DNA of 39,905 bases from Lentisphaeria bacterium (GTDB lineage: Bacteria; Verrucomicrobiota; Lentisphaeria; Victivallales; Victivallaceae): assembly GCA_017466125.1 (NCBI GenBank), contig JAFTUS010000017.1, positions 1 through 39,905 of the forward strand. Reading direction: 5' to 3'. A model generated the notes under the pieces. The model was not told where the DNA came from, ran no database searches, and was given only the letters and a program-made list of their open reading frames with translations. Made by a program: the position numbers and the translations under genes. This document shows positions 25,270-34,120 of the stretch, piece after piece (position 1 is the stretch's first letter; each line of letters begins with the position of its first letter).

Positions 25270-27276
25270 ATGTTTACAGAAAAGTACGGATTGAAAGAGT
25301 TGCGCCGTTTCCCGGTCGAAGTGCTGCTTGCGGCGGGGGTGATACTGGGGATTTTGTCTGTGTCGCGCTCGTGGTTCTTTGCGGCGGCGGCTCTTCTCTT
25401 TTTTCTCTTTCCGAAACGGAATACGGCGGCGGCGTTTCTCTTTTTCATTCTCGGCGGGACTTCTGCTTTTTTTCTGCTGCCCCGCACGGCTTCAGAGAGT
25501 GTCTACGGCACGGCAAAACTCCGCATTACCGATATGCGCCTGTCGCAGGCGGAGGGCTTGACGGCTCCCTCGCTGATCGCCGCAGAAATCCTCGAATTCG
25601 CCCCGCACGGAGAAGCCGCAAAACCGCACCGTGAGAAAACTTTTCTGCGCCTCCCTTACGGCAGCAGCGTGAAACTGCATCCGGGCGAACTCTGTCGGGC
25701 GGAAGGACTGCTTGCCGCCCCGCCCGCAAGCGGATTTGCCAACTATCTCTATGCCCGCAAGGTGAAACGGACATTTCAACTTGACCGCATTTCCCGCGAA
25801 ACTCCGCCGTCAGGCTGGCGGAACAGCCTCGCCGTTCTGCGGGATATGCTCCTTGAACAGACGCTTGCCGGAATAGAGGACCCGGAGACGCGCGGACGCA
25901 TCGCCGGACTCTTTTTCAATGCGGGCGGCGGTTTGTCGCACGAAAGCCGCGAACAGTTTCTCCGCTCCGGCACGATCCATATTTTCAGTGTCAGCGGAAT
26001 GCACGTTGCGATGCTCGCGGCTCTGCTTTTGGTCTGTCTGCGGTTCATCCCGGGAATGTGGCGGGAGGGGTGTGTGCTGGCGGTGCTGGTCTGTTATGTG
26101 ATCTCCACCGGAGCAAACGCTCCTGCTCTGCGGGCATTGGGGATGATCGGCTGTTTTCTGGTACTGCGCATGGTGCTGCTGCAAACGCCGCCGCTACGCA
26201 TCCTCTCTCTGATTGCGGCTGTGCTGCTCTCTTTTTCGCCCGGACTGCTTTTCGACATCGGTTTTCTCTACTCTTTTGTCATAACGGCGGTACTGCTTTC
26301 AGGAATGGGGTCTCTGCGGGAGAGCGGGCGTCTGCTCCGGGCGGTCTCTGTTTTTACCCAAACCACACAGGACCGTCTGCGGATACTGAAGTACAGCAAG
26401 CCGATCGTATGGGTCTTGTCGGCACTGAGTATCTCTCTGCTCTCTTTCTGGGGCGGAGTGGCGATTTCGGTATGCAGCCGCGGACTGCTGCTGCCGGGGT
26501 CGGTGGCGGCGAATATTCTGCTTCTGCCGCTGGTGCCGCTGCTCTTTTTCTTCCTCGGGTTCAAACTGCTTTTTGGGTGGCTCCCCGGAGTGGGGACTGC
26601 GGGCGCGTTTCTGCTGAAAAGCGGCTTCTTTCTGCTGGATGCCGTTACCGGAGTGTGTGCCGATGTGCTGTCCTCTCTGCCGGTGATCCGTCCGCCGCTT
26701 GGCGAAGCGGTGCTGTTCTACGCCATGTTTGCTCTCTTTTTGACCGTAAAACGGCACATTTACCGTTTCGGCGCACTCGTTCTTTCGTTTCTTCTGGTGG
26801 GGTCATGGGTCTTGAGGCCGCAGTTTGAACCGCCTTTTACCGCTGTCTTTACGGCGGATGCCGAAACGCCCGTTATGGTCGTGGAGGCCGTTCCCGCTGA
26901 ACACCGCGCCGCCGTGTACGATGCTCCGTCGGCAGACATGAGTTATCTTGCCGCAGAACTGCTTGTCAACAAAGGGATCACTGAAATCGAATTTCTGCGC
27001 TTCAGTCAGCCGAAGAGGGATTTCAGCCGGGGCGCAAAAGCCCTCGCCTCCCAGTTGCCGGTAACGCGTCTCGAACTGCCCGGAAAGAGCCGCAAGACGT
27101 TTCTGAACGCCCTGAAAAAAGATTTTCCGCCGGAAAAACTGCAAACATACTCCGTCCGCCGCAGCCGGGTCTCTGCTGAACCCGGTGACTGCGGATGGCA
27201 GATCACCGTTGACGGGAAGAGGTACTTGCAAACCGCTTCCCGTCAGGTGCAAGTTCTTGTGATACCGGAACGCTGA
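25270..27276 (+). CDS. ComEC/Rec2-family membrane protein with degenerate C-terminal MBL domain
   Basis: 668 residues. Two or more N-terminal membrane helices are followed by an OB-like region (about 80-175) and the ComEC competence domain with IFSVSGMHVAMLAALLL and GANAPALRALGMIG plus about eight more helices. ComEC forms the inner-membrane DNA-uptake channel. The C-terminal 140 residues keep the order of the metallo-beta-lactamase domain (AAVYDAPS, LVNKGITEIEFLRF, then SQPKRDF at 579-585), but where SHPHxDH is expected the His positions hold Gln, Lys and Phe. Catalysis by this domain is unlikely. The ATG lies 4 bases after a terminator T-run with no visible ribosome-binding site; the start is uncertain. 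Confidence 0.82.
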   Translation: MFTEKYGLKELRRFPVEVLLAAGVILGILSVSRSWFFAAAALLFFLFPKRNTAAAFLFFILGGTSAFFLLPRTASESVYGTAKLRITDMRLSQAEGLTAPSLIAAEILEFAPHGEAAKPHREKTFLRLPYGSSVKLHPGELCRAEGLLAAPPASGFANYLYARKVKRTFQLDRISRETPPSGWRNSLAVLRDMLLEQTLAGIEDPETRGRIAGLFFNAGGGLSHESREQFLRSGTIHIFSVSGMHVAMLAALLLVCLRFIPGMWREGCVLAVLVCYVISTGANAPALRALGMIGCFLVLRMVLLQTPPLRILSLIAAVLLSFSPGLLFDIGFLYSFVITAVLLSGMGSLRESGRLLRAVSVFTQTTQDRLRILKYSKPIVWVLSALSISLLSFWGGVAISVCSRGLLLPGSVAANILLLPLVPLLFFFLGFKLLFGWLPGVGTAGAFLLKSGFFLLDAVTGVCADVLSSLPVIRPPLGEAVLFYAMFALFLTVKRHIYRFGALVLSFLLVGSWVLRPQFEPPFTAVFTADAETPVMVVEAVPAEHRAAVYDAPSADMSYLAAELLVNKGITEIEFLRFSQPKRDFSRGAKALASQLPVTRLELPGKSRKTFLNALKKDFPPEKLQTYSVRRSRVSAEPGDCGWQITVDGKRYLQTASRQVQVLVIPER

Positions 27277-27286
27277 CTTCAGCGTT
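27269..27286. terminator. Palindrome spanning both convergent stop codons
   Basis: AACGCTGA (27269-27276), CT, TCAGCGTT (27279-27286) is a perfect 8-bp inverted repeat. The left arm ends in the ComEC TGA and the right arm begins with the complement of the sialidase TGA. A short T-rich stretch follows on the plus side only. It may act as a bidirectional terminator. Confidence 0.45.
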
Positions 27287-29087
27287 TCTCCATCGCCACG
27301 CTGTAAAGGTAAACTCCGGCAGAGTCCGCTGTTTCGGCGGCGGTCTGCAAGTGGAGGTAACTCAACTGGATCTCCTTGCCGAAAGGAGCCGGGAGCGTGC
27401 GGCCGTAGGGGATCGCCACGCTTGCGCCGCAGCCGGATACGGTCAGGATATTTTTGTTGAGATCAAATTCCATATCCACCGTGGAGCGTCTGCCCGGTTC
27501 TGCGATCAAAGTTCCGTTGACCCTGCCTTCGCCGTCGAGGATGAAGGAGAATGGGGACAATTCGCCGACGTATTCATCGCAGGGATTGATCCAGCGGTCG
27601 GCAAGGGAGATACGCACTCCCGCCGTTCCGGGCATGACCGTAAGAACCGCAGAAACAGAACCCTTGCGGCAGCCGGGGAAGTTCCAGACGGCACCTTCAC
27701 GGTCGGAAAGCAGACGGTCGTCCGGATGACGGCCGATCAGCAGAGCCTCGCGGAAATACTCATCCGGAGAGGGCATCAACTGCGCCCCCGGGCGGCGGTT
27801 GTAGGCGCAATGCCCCGCAAGGCGGCATCCGCCGGGAATACTCTTGTAATAGAGGTGGGTACTCCAATTTTCCAGTCCGCGGCTGAAATCATCACTGCGT
27901 TTCTCTGCAAAGAGGAAGTCCAGATCAAAAAGAATGAGCCGGGAACTTTTGATATGCTGTCCGCAGTGGAGCAGAACTTTATTTCCGGGCAGTTCGATCA
28001 GCTGGTTCTGGTGAACACTCTTGTCGTTGAGGAACCAGGAACCGTCATTGGTGCGGAAATCGCTGTTGTTGCGAATCGGATTGAGCGTGATTTCACGGAA
28101 GCCCGTCCACGTTTTGCCCTCATCGCTGGAAACTGCGGCATGGATGGCATCGCGGTTGGTGAAAAAATCCTCCCATTTGCCCGCTCTCTCTTCTGCGCTC
28201 AGCATGGTCTGTGTCTGATGATCGACTTCGGGCAGAGGACAGGTGTTGTTCCAGATGGCGACCATGCGCCCGTCGGAGAGGGTGTAGATCCCCGGCATGG
28301 TGGCGACGGCGTAGAAAATGGAGGGTTTCATTTCGGACCAGGTGATGCCGCCGTCATCGGAGAAACATTCGTAATGGACATCTCTGGAGGTGCGCAGCAG
28401 CATGATGATCCTGCCGGAGGGCGTTTCTGCGAAAGCCGGTTCCGCACCGGGTTCATACCAGCGCATCCCCTTGTGGGGGTAGGTCAGTTCAAAGACGGGG
28501 GGAGCGGGCAGAATGGTTTCGCTCCAGTTTTTCCCTTCCGCATCGCCGAGAAAGACCACCGGGTGGATACGGTCATCTTCCGGCATCCGCCGCTGACCGA
28601 TATTGATCCAGCGTTTCCATTTTTTCAGCGGCAGCGGGAGCCGCTGCAAGTGGACGATGTTATCGCTGATCTTCGTAACCTCCCACGGACCGTCCGCCCC
28701 TTCGGCGGAACGGTAAACGAATGTGCCGGAGGGGTGGTTGTGAAGTTGGACCGCCGCAGGAACGTGGCTTTCGGCACAATGGTTGCTTGAACCGATTTCG
28801 TCCAGATGGGAGATCATGGTAATATAACTGTTGTCCCAGGGGGAGGCGACTCTTGCGCCGGGATCATCTGCCGGAACTTCTTCTGTTACGAAACTCAAAC
28901 CGTTGTCGTTGGAACGCATGACGACAAAAATGGCGTTTTTCTTACCGTTTTCGTGTTCGTGCGCGCGGCAGCCGTACACCCGTATTTCGCCTTCGCGGGT
29001 GATCATCATGGCGCGGTCGGCAAAACGGGGGGCAAGAGCGGTGACTTCCGGTTCAAATATCTCGTTGTAAAGGGCAGAATTTTTCAT
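27279..29087 (-). CDS. Sialidase-like BNR-repeat protein
   Basis: 602 residues without a signal peptide. A six-blade propeller is indicated by Asp boxes FSDDGGITW and SSDEGKTW and by motifs such as PSGRIIMLLRTSRD and ADRAMMITREGEIRVYG. A beta-sandwich C-terminal part (from about residue 430) follows. Proteins of this kind are annotated as exo-alpha-sialidase-like, but many act on other sugars, and the catalytic Arg triad cannot be confirmed by eye. AGGAAGGAG gives a strong ribosome-binding site. The promoter region contains a TTTCGTGAAA near-match to the locus palindrome. Its stop is 2 bases from the convergent ComEC stop. Confidence 0.75.
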   Translation of the reverse strand: MKNSALYNEIFEPEVTALAPRFADRAMMITREGEIRVYGCRAHEHENGKKNAIFVVMRSNDNGLSFVTEEVPADDPGARVASPWDNSYITMISHLDEIGSSNHCAESHVPAAVQLHNHPSGTFVYRSAEGADGPWEVTKISDNIVHLQRLPLPLKKWKRWINIGQRRMPEDDRIHPVVFLGDAEGKNWSETILPAPPVFELTYPHKGMRWYEPGAEPAFAETPSGRIIMLLRTSRDVHYECFSDDGGITWSEMKPSIFYAVATMPGIYTLSDGRMVAIWNNTCPLPEVDHQTQTMLSAEERAGKWEDFFTNRDAIHAAVSSDEGKTWTGFREITLNPIRNNSDFRTNDGSWFLNDKSVHQNQLIELPGNKVLLHCGQHIKSSRLILFDLDFLFAEKRSDDFSRGLENWSTHLYYKSIPGGCRLAGHCAYNRRPGAQLMPSPDEYFREALLIGRHPDDRLLSDREGAVWNFPGCRKGSVSAVLTVMPGTAGVRISLADRWINPCDEYVGELSPFSFILDGEGRVNGTLIAEPGRRSTVDMEFDLNKNILTVSGCGASVAIPYGRTLPAPFGKEIQLSYLHLQTAAETADSAGVYLYSVAMEKR

Positions 29088-29113
29088 ACGGACTCCTTCC
29101 TGATAAATTGCAG

Positions 29114-29123
29114 TTTCGTGAAA
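29114..29123. promoter_or_regulatory. Operator-like palindrome variant before the sialidase gene
   Basis: TTTCGTGAAA, continuing TAT, matches the right half of the 7298-7319 palindrome with one mismatch. It overlaps the -10 of the sialidase promoter, a position typical of repressor sites. Confidence 0.45.
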
Positions 29124-29149
29124 TATACACCCTGTTTATGAAAAAGCAA
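29122..29149 (-). promoter_or_regulatory. Probable promoter of the sialidase-like gene
   Basis: On the minus strand TTGCTT (29149-29144) and TATATT (29127-29122) are 16 bases apart. TTGAACTTGC overlaps the -35 and is the exact inverted copy of the ffh -35 region. Confidence 0.45.
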
Positions 29150-29222
29150 GTTCAAACTTCAGACACTCTTATCAAAATTATGGGATATCTGCGAATTTTA
29201 TGGTAAAAATCGCACTTTTTCC

Positions 29223-29251
29223 TTGAACTTGCAGTAAAATAACGGTATATT
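29223..29251 (+). promoter_or_regulatory. Promoter of the ffh cluster
   Basis: TTGAAC (29223-29228), 17-base spacer, TATATT (29246-29251). The -10 lies inside an inverted repeat AACGGT (29241-29246) / ACCGTT, which could be an operator or simply an AT-rich hairpin. Confidence 0.65.
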
Positions 29252-29299
29252 AAACCGTTATGTTTTGTTTTTATAAATTTATGTAAGGAAAAGTGAAAA

Positions 29300-30748
29300 A
29301 TGTTCGACTCTTTGAGTGACAAACTTCACGATGTTTTCCGGAAACTGCGGGGGCAAAGCACCCTGACCGAAGAGAACATCGCAGAAGCAATGCGCGAGAT
29401 CCGTCTGGCCCTGCTGGAGGCTGATGTCAATTTGCAGATCGTCAGCGAATTTGTTGAAGCCGTCCGCAGCAAATGCATCGGGCAGGAGGTCATCAAAAGC
29501 GTGACCCCCGGTCAACAGGTCGTCAAGATCGTCAACGATCAACTTGTGGAACTCCTCGGCGGCGGAGCCGCTGAACTTGCCTCCGGCGGCAAACCGACCG
29601 TTATCATGCTGGTCGGCCTCCACGGCAGCGGCAAAACCACCACCGCCGGTAAACTTGCCCTCAAATTGCGCAGAGACGGCCGCAAAGTCCTGCTGGTCGC
29701 CGGTGACGTCTACCGCCCCGCCGCGATCGACCAGTTGGAGATCATCGGCCGCGAAGTGGAAGTCCCCGTCCATGCGGAACGTACCAGTATCAACGTTGCC
29801 GCCATCGCCTCCAACGCCGTCCAGTGGGCGGGCAAACAGGGGTTTGATACCGTCATTATCGACACGGCGGGCCGCTTGCAGATCGACAATACCATGGTGC
29901 AGGAACTCGTCCGCATCCGTCAGGCAGTTCAGCCCGATGAGATCCTGCTGGTGGCGGACTCCGCCCTCGGTCAGGAGGCCGTCTCCGTTGCAGAACATTT
30001 CCACCAGGCACTTGAACTGACCGGTTTCATTCTCACCAAACTTGACGGTGATGCCCGCGGCGGTGCGGCCCTCTCCATCCGCAAAGTCACCGGAGTTCCG
30101 GTCAAATTCGCCGGTATGGGCGAAAAACTCGACAGTCTCGAAGTCTTCTACCCCGAACGCATGGCAAGCCGTATCCTCGGCATGGGCGACGTGGTCTCCC
30201 TCGTGGAAAAAGCCGCCGCCGAAATCGATGAGGAAGATGCGAAAAAACTTCAGGAAAAACTGCGGAAAAATCAGTTCGATTACTCGGACTTTCTCTCCCA
30301 GCTGCGCCAGATCACCAAACTCGGCGGCATGGAAAGCATTTTGAAATTCCTCCCCGGCGGCAAACAGCTTTCCGGTCTGCTCTCCGGAATGGACCCCAAA
30401 CATTTTGCCCACATGGAGGCGGTCATCCTCTCCATGACTCCCGCCGAACGGAGCAATCCCGATCTGATGAACTTCTCACGCAAAAAACGTATCGCCAAAG
30501 GTGCGGGCGTTCCCGTGGAGACCGTCAGCAATCTGGTCAAACAGTTTGAGACCATGCGCAAAATGATGAAACAGAACGGTCTGCTGGGCCGTCTGATGGC
30601 AGGCGGCGGTCAGGTTCCCGATACCGGAATGGGGCTCGGCGGTCTGCTCAATGCCCCCGCCCCCATCTCCAAAAAGGCGCAGGATCACAAAAAACGTATT
30701 GCAAAACTTGCCAAAAAGCAGCGCGCCAAACAGCGCAAGCGTAAATAA
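29300..30748 (+). CDS. ffh: Signal recognition particle protein Ffh
   Basis: 482 residues. N domain, then the GTPase G domain with P-loop GLHGSGKTT (106-114), DVYRPAAIDQL, DTAGRL and TKLDGDARGG, then the Met-rich M domain (FSRKKRIAKGAGVP, FETMRKMMKQ) that binds SRP RNA and signal sequences. A very basic tail ends the protein. It targets nascent membrane proteins to FtsY and the translocon. Two substitutions stand out: His108 where Gln is usual in GLQGSGKT, and DSALGQEA where DAMTGQDA is usual. AAGGAAAAG gives the ribosome-binding site. It leads a tightly spaced cluster running to 37040. No SRP RNA gene was recognised in the window. Confidence 0.97.
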   Translation: MFDSLSDKLHDVFRKLRGQSTLTEENIAEAMREIRLALLEADVNLQIVSEFVEAVRSKCIGQEVIKSVTPGQQVVKIVNDQLVELLGGGAAELASGGKPTVIMLVGLHGSGKTTTAGKLALKLRRDGRKVLLVAGDVYRPAAIDQLEIIGREVEVPVHAERTSINVAAIASNAVQWAGKQGFDTVIIDTAGRLQIDNTMVQELVRIRQAVQPDEILLVADSALGQEAVSVAEHFHQALELTGFILTKLDGDARGGAALSIRKVTGVPVKFAGMGEKLDSLEVFYPERMASRILGMGDVVSLVEKAAAEIDEEDAKKLQEKLRKNQFDYSDFLSQLRQITKLGGMESILKFLPGGKQLSGLLSGMDPKHFAHMEAVILSMTPAERSNPDLMNFSRKKRIAKGAGVPVETVSNLVKQFETMRKMMKQNGLLGRLMAGGGQVPDTGMGLGGLLNAPAPISKKAQDHKKRIAKLAKKQRAKQRKRK

Positions 30749-30767
30749 CTTATAAGGAGTTGCTGCC

Positions 30768-31568
30768 ATGTATACACTTATTATTTCCATTTTCGCCGGA
30801 CTCCTTGCCGGCTGGTTCTTCACCAACGATATGAACTCCCCCACCTGGGGTGTTATCTGCGGTGTTGCGGCACTTTTCATCACGCAAATGCTCATCGCAC
30901 TTTTCATCCGCATCAAATCCGGCAAGATCCAGAAAGAGATCGAAACCGTCATGCAGGATGCCCAGGCAAAAGCCAACCGGATGATGGTGCAGTTTGAACG
31001 CCGCCCCCCCGGGAGTCTCAAAGTCGCCCAGCAGCAGTTGGAAAAAGTCCAGACCGATGCCGTGCGCAAAACACTGGAACTCTGCGGGAAATACACCCCC
31101 TTCTACAAGTGGAATTTGATGCTGCCCCGGCAGATCAATGCCATGAAAGTTCAACTGCACTTCCAACTCCGTGAATTCGGCAAAGTCGATGAACTGCTGA
31201 AAAAATCCCTGCTGCTCGACGTCCGCACCAAACTGATCAAACTGGTGCGTCTCTACAAGAAAGAAGATCCCGCACTGGATAAATTCTACAAATCCAAACT
31301 GACCCGCATCAAAGGGGAAGACGGTGCATTCGCCGCCTGTGTTTACGCCTGGATGAAGGTCAGACAGGAGAAATACGACGATGCCGTTGCCGCACTGGTT
31401 CAGGCGAAAAAACTCTCCGACAACGCCGTACTGCTGGAAAATTACGACAAACTGGCAAACGGCAAATACAAACAGTTCAGCAATGCCGGTTTCGGCGATC
31501 TCTGGTACTCCCTCTATCTGGAAGAACCCAAAATAAAGATGCAGCGTCAGCAGCAGCGGATGTTTTGA
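30768..31568 (+). CDS. Conserved hypothetical membrane-anchored helical protein
   Basis: 266 residues of unrecognised family. Two N-terminal hydrophobic helices (about 2-19 and 27-48) are followed by a charged helical stretch (about 52-100) and a soluble, probably TPR-like region (FAACVYAWMKVRQEKYDDAVAALVQAKKL) ending YSLYLEEPKIKMQ. TAAGGAG precedes the ATG. It lies 19 bases after ffh and 10 bases before the MlaE-like gene, so co-expression with SRP and lipid transport is likely. A role as scaffold or accessory factor in the envelope is only a guess. Confidence 0.75.
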   Translation: MYTLIISIFAGLLAGWFFTNDMNSPTWGVICGVAALFITQMLIALFIRIKSGKIQKEIETVMQDAQAKANRMMVQFERRPPGSLKVAQQQLEKVQTDAVRKTLELCGKYTPFYKWNLMLPRQINAMKVQLHFQLREFGKVDELLKKSLLLDVRTKLIKLVRLYKKEDPALDKFYKSKLTRIKGEDGAFAACVYAWMKVRQEKYDDAVAALVQAKKLSDNAVLLENYDKLANGKYKQFSNAGFGDLWYSLYLEEPKIKMQRQQQRMF

Positions 31569-31578
31569 GGTCCCCGTC

Positions 31579-32343
31579 ATGGAACTGCGGCAGATAACAT
31601 CAGCACTGGTAAACCCGGTTGTTTTCATCGGCCGGGTAAGTTCGGTACTGCCGCAGTTCTTTTCAAGAGGAGTCCGGAAACGGGAATTTTTCTACTATCT
31701 GGATCTCTGCGGAACAAAATCCCTCCTGACGGCACTGCTCATCTGTTATCTGACCGGACTGATCCTCGGCATCCAGTCCGCAATACAACTTCAGAAAGTC
31801 GGAACGGAAATCTTTATCGTGGATCTGGTTGGTTTTTCCATCCTCAAGGAGTTCGGGCCGCTGATGGTCGCCTTTATTGCGATCGGACGCGCCGGTTCTG
31901 CCTTCGCCGCCGAAATCGGCACGATGAAGGTCAACGAAGAGATACACGCGCTCTCCACGCTCGGCATCACGCCGGAAGCCTATCTGGTACTGCCCAAACT
32001 TCTGGCAATGGTCATCGCTATGCCCATCCTGACGGTCTTCGGTGACATTGCCGGTGTTCTCGGCGGTTTTACCGTCGGCATCTGCGGGCTGGATATTCCT
32101 GCCGCCGCCTACTGGGAACGCACATTCAACGTACTGCCCATTTCCACATTTCTGGTCGGCTTGAGCAAAAGTTTCGTCTTTGCCGTACTGATCACGCTGG
32201 CGGGCTGTTATTGCGGAAGCTGTACCACGGAGGATGCACAGGGAGTAGGCAGAGGGGCGACCAATGCGGTCGTAACGTCGATCTTTCTGGTGGTGATATC
32301 CGATACTGTCGTTACACTGCTCTACTCTTTTATCGGTTATTGA
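31579..32343 (+). CDS. mlaE: MlaE-family ABC transporter permease
   Basis: 254 residues with about five hydrophobic helices. Family motifs GPLMVAFIAIGRAGSAFAAEIGTMKVNEEIHAL and the later GxxGG and GRGATNAVV segments are characteristic of MlaE/YrbE permeases. In the Mla system it forms the inner-membrane part that moves phospholipids between membranes, with MlaF ATPase and MlaD. Followed by the MlaF-like gene after 12 bases. No MlaB, MlaC or MlaA homologue is visible, so the system is a minimal EFD core, as in many non-proteobacteria. Confidence 0.95.
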   Translation: MELRQITSALVNPVVFIGRVSSVLPQFFSRGVRKREFFYYLDLCGTKSLLTALLICYLTGLILGIQSAIQLQKVGTEIFIVDLVGFSILKEFGPLMVAFIAIGRAGSAFAAEIGTMKVNEEIHALSTLGITPEAYLVLPKLLAMVIAMPILTVFGDIAGVLGGFTVGICGLDIPAAAYWERTFNVLPISTFLVGLSKSFVFAVLITLAGCYCGSCTTEDAQGVGRGATNAVVTSIFLVVISDTVVTLLYSFIGY

Positions 32344-32355
32344 GGAGGAGAAATC

Positions 32356-33123
32356 ATGTCTGAACAAATTCCGGCGATCGAAGTCGATCACCTGACGATC
32401 GGTTATGAACGTAAGAAAACACTGCTTGAAAACATCTCTTTTCAAGTAAACCGGGGAGAGATCTTCTGTATCCTCGGCGGCTCCGGCTGCGGCAAAAGTA
32501 CGCTTCTGAAACATATTATCGGGCTTTACGAGCCGCTCGCCGGTTCGATCCGCATCAACGGGCGGGAGATCACCTCCGCCGACAGCAGCACCAAACGGGA
32601 GATCATGCAGGAATTCGGCGTCACTTATCAGGGCGGCGCACTTTTCGGCTCGATGACTGTTGCGGAAAATATCGCTCTGCCGCTGGAAGAGTACACCAAC
32701 CTTTCCGCCGCAGAGATCGCCGCAGTCGTGGAGCAGAAACTGAAACTGGTCGATCTTGCCGGGTTCGGGGATTACATGCCGTCTGAACTCTCCGGCGGCA
32801 TGAAGAAGCGCGCCGGTGTCGCACGTGCCATGGCTCTTGACCCCAAACTGCTGTTTTTCGATGAACCCTCCGCCGGACTTGACCCCATCACATCGGCGGG
32901 ACTGGATCGTCTGATACTCGATCTGCGGAATAAATTCAATACCACCGTAGTCGTTGTCACGCACGAACTGGACAGTATTTTCACCATCGCCGACCGGGTC
33001 ATCATGCTGGATAAGGCGACGAAGTCCATCGTTGCCGAAGGCCGCCCGGCGGATCTGCTGAATAACTCTGATAATCACTTTGTCCGTTCCTTCCTCGGCA
33101 GGGACGGTTTGAAAACGTTCTGA
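32356..33123 (+). CDS. mlaF: MlaF-type ABC transporter ATP-binding protein
   Basis: 255 residues. Walker A GGSGCGKST (41-49), Q-loop in VTYQGGALFGSMTV, signature LSGGMKKRAGVARAM (about 145-159), Walker B LLFFDEPSAGLDP and switch His in VVTHELDS. LSGGMKKR together with YQGGALFGSMTV is typical of Mla/Ttg2-type ATPases rather than general sugar importers. A very strong GAGGAGGAG ribosome-binding site precedes the ATG. It powers the MlaE/MlaD lipid transporter. Confidence 0.95.
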   Translation: MSEQIPAIEVDHLTIGYERKKTLLENISFQVNRGEIFCILGGSGCGKSTLLKHIIGLYEPLAGSIRINGREITSADSSTKREIMQEFGVTYQGGALFGSMTVAENIALPLEEYTNLSAAEIAAVVEQKLKLVDLAGFGDYMPSELSGGMKKRAGVARAMALDPKLLFFDEPSAGLDPITSAGLDRLILDLRNKFNTTVVVVTHELDSIFTIADRVIMLDKATKSIVAEGRPADLLNNSDNHFVRSFLGRDGLKTF

Positions 33124-33136
33124 AGGAGGAGAAAAA

Positions 33137-34120
33137 ATGAAAGAGCGTGAACAGAATTTCCGGATCGGATTATTTGTCAGCGGCGGAATTTTGCTGCTGC
33201 TGGTGATCCTTTTCTTTCTCGGCATGTCGGATCTTTTCACCCGCAAAGCGGTTTTGCGCACCAGTTTTACCGAATCCGTACAGGGGTTGTCTGTCGGTTC
33301 TCCGGTGAAATACCGCGGGGTCCCCATCGGGACGGTTACGCATATCGCCATACGGGTCGCAGACAAACTGGTACAGGTCGATATGGAAATACAGCGGGAT
33401 CTTTTTGCCGACAAGGGCAGCACCCGGCAGGAGTTCCGGCGTTTTGTGGAAAAGGATCTTCAGCAGGGGTTGCGCTGCCGTCTGGAATATGCCGGGATCA
33501 CCGGAATGAAATTCATCGACTTCGATTACTTCGTTCCGCCGGGCAGTACCATGCCCGCAACGCCGGTCTCGCTGCAGCATGATACAGCGATCTACATTCC
33601 GTCGGTTCCCAGTGCGTTCAAGGATATTTTAAGTGCAGTCGGAACGTCGCTTGACCGCATTGCGCACATCCGTTTCGAGGAGATTTCCGACGGATTGGAG
33701 CAGAGTCTTTCGGAACTTTCCCAACTGCTTTCCGACCCGGCACTGCGTTCCACGATCGCCCGGATCAACGATGCCGCCGAAAATCTGGAGTCAGGCAGCC
33801 GCACGATCGCTCAGGTATTCGATGAACAACGCATCCACGAACTTGCCGACACCCTCCAGAAAAATCTGACTGACATCAACACGCTGACCAATCAGATTTT
33901 GAAGGATTCCCGCGATGCGCGTCTGGCGGAGAGCAGTTCCGCGTTCCGCGATGCCGCCGCCTCGGTAGTTGACAGTCAGCAGCAGTTGGCGAACACGCTG
34001 GACAAGTTGAACCGCACATTGGATTCGCTGCGGGCACTGACGGACTCGCTGGATGATGATCCGTCGTCGCTGCTGCGGGGCAAACAACGCAACACGATCC
34101 ACTTCAAGGAGAAGAAATGA
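33137..34120 (+). CDS. mlaD: MlaD-like MCE-domain protein
   Basis: 327 residues. One N-terminal membrane helix (about 10-30) is followed by an MCE domain (about 38-115) with GLSVGSPVKYRGVPIGTV and a long C-terminal helical part rich in Ser, Leu and Asp (about 165-310) that resembles a coiled coil. MCE domains form hexameric rings that carry lipid across the periplasm. The length, about twice that of E. coli MlaD, comes from the C-terminal helices, which may form a tube or needle as in longer MCE proteins. AAGGAGGAG is the ribosome-binding site. The stop overlaps the next start in ATGA. Confidence 0.92.
   Translation: MKEREQNFRIGLFVSGGILLLLVILFFLGMSDLFTRKAVLRTSFTESVQGLSVGSPVKYRGVPIGTVTHIAIRVADKLVQVDMEIQRDLFADKGSTRQEFRRFVEKDLQQGLRCRLEYAGITGMKFIDFDYFVPPGSTMPATPVSLQHDTAIYIPSVPSAFKDILSAVGTSLDRIAHIRFEEISDGLEQSLSELSQLLSDPALRSTIARINDAAENLESGSRTIAQVFDEQRIHELADTLQKNLTDINTLTNQILKDSRDARLAESSSAFRDAAASVVDSQQQLANTLDKLNRTLDSLRALTDSLDDDPSSLLRGKQRNTIHFKEKK

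Noticed and set aside
27351-28790. 479-codon plus-strand frame opposite the sialidase-like gene
   Set aside because: The minus strand has Asp boxes, a strong ribosome-binding site and a promoter. The plus frame has none of these.
31663-33423. 586-codon minus-strand frame opposite mlaE, mlaF and mlaD
   Set aside because: It crosses three well-identified genes, lacks a ribosome-binding site and has a composition typical of an antisense shadow.
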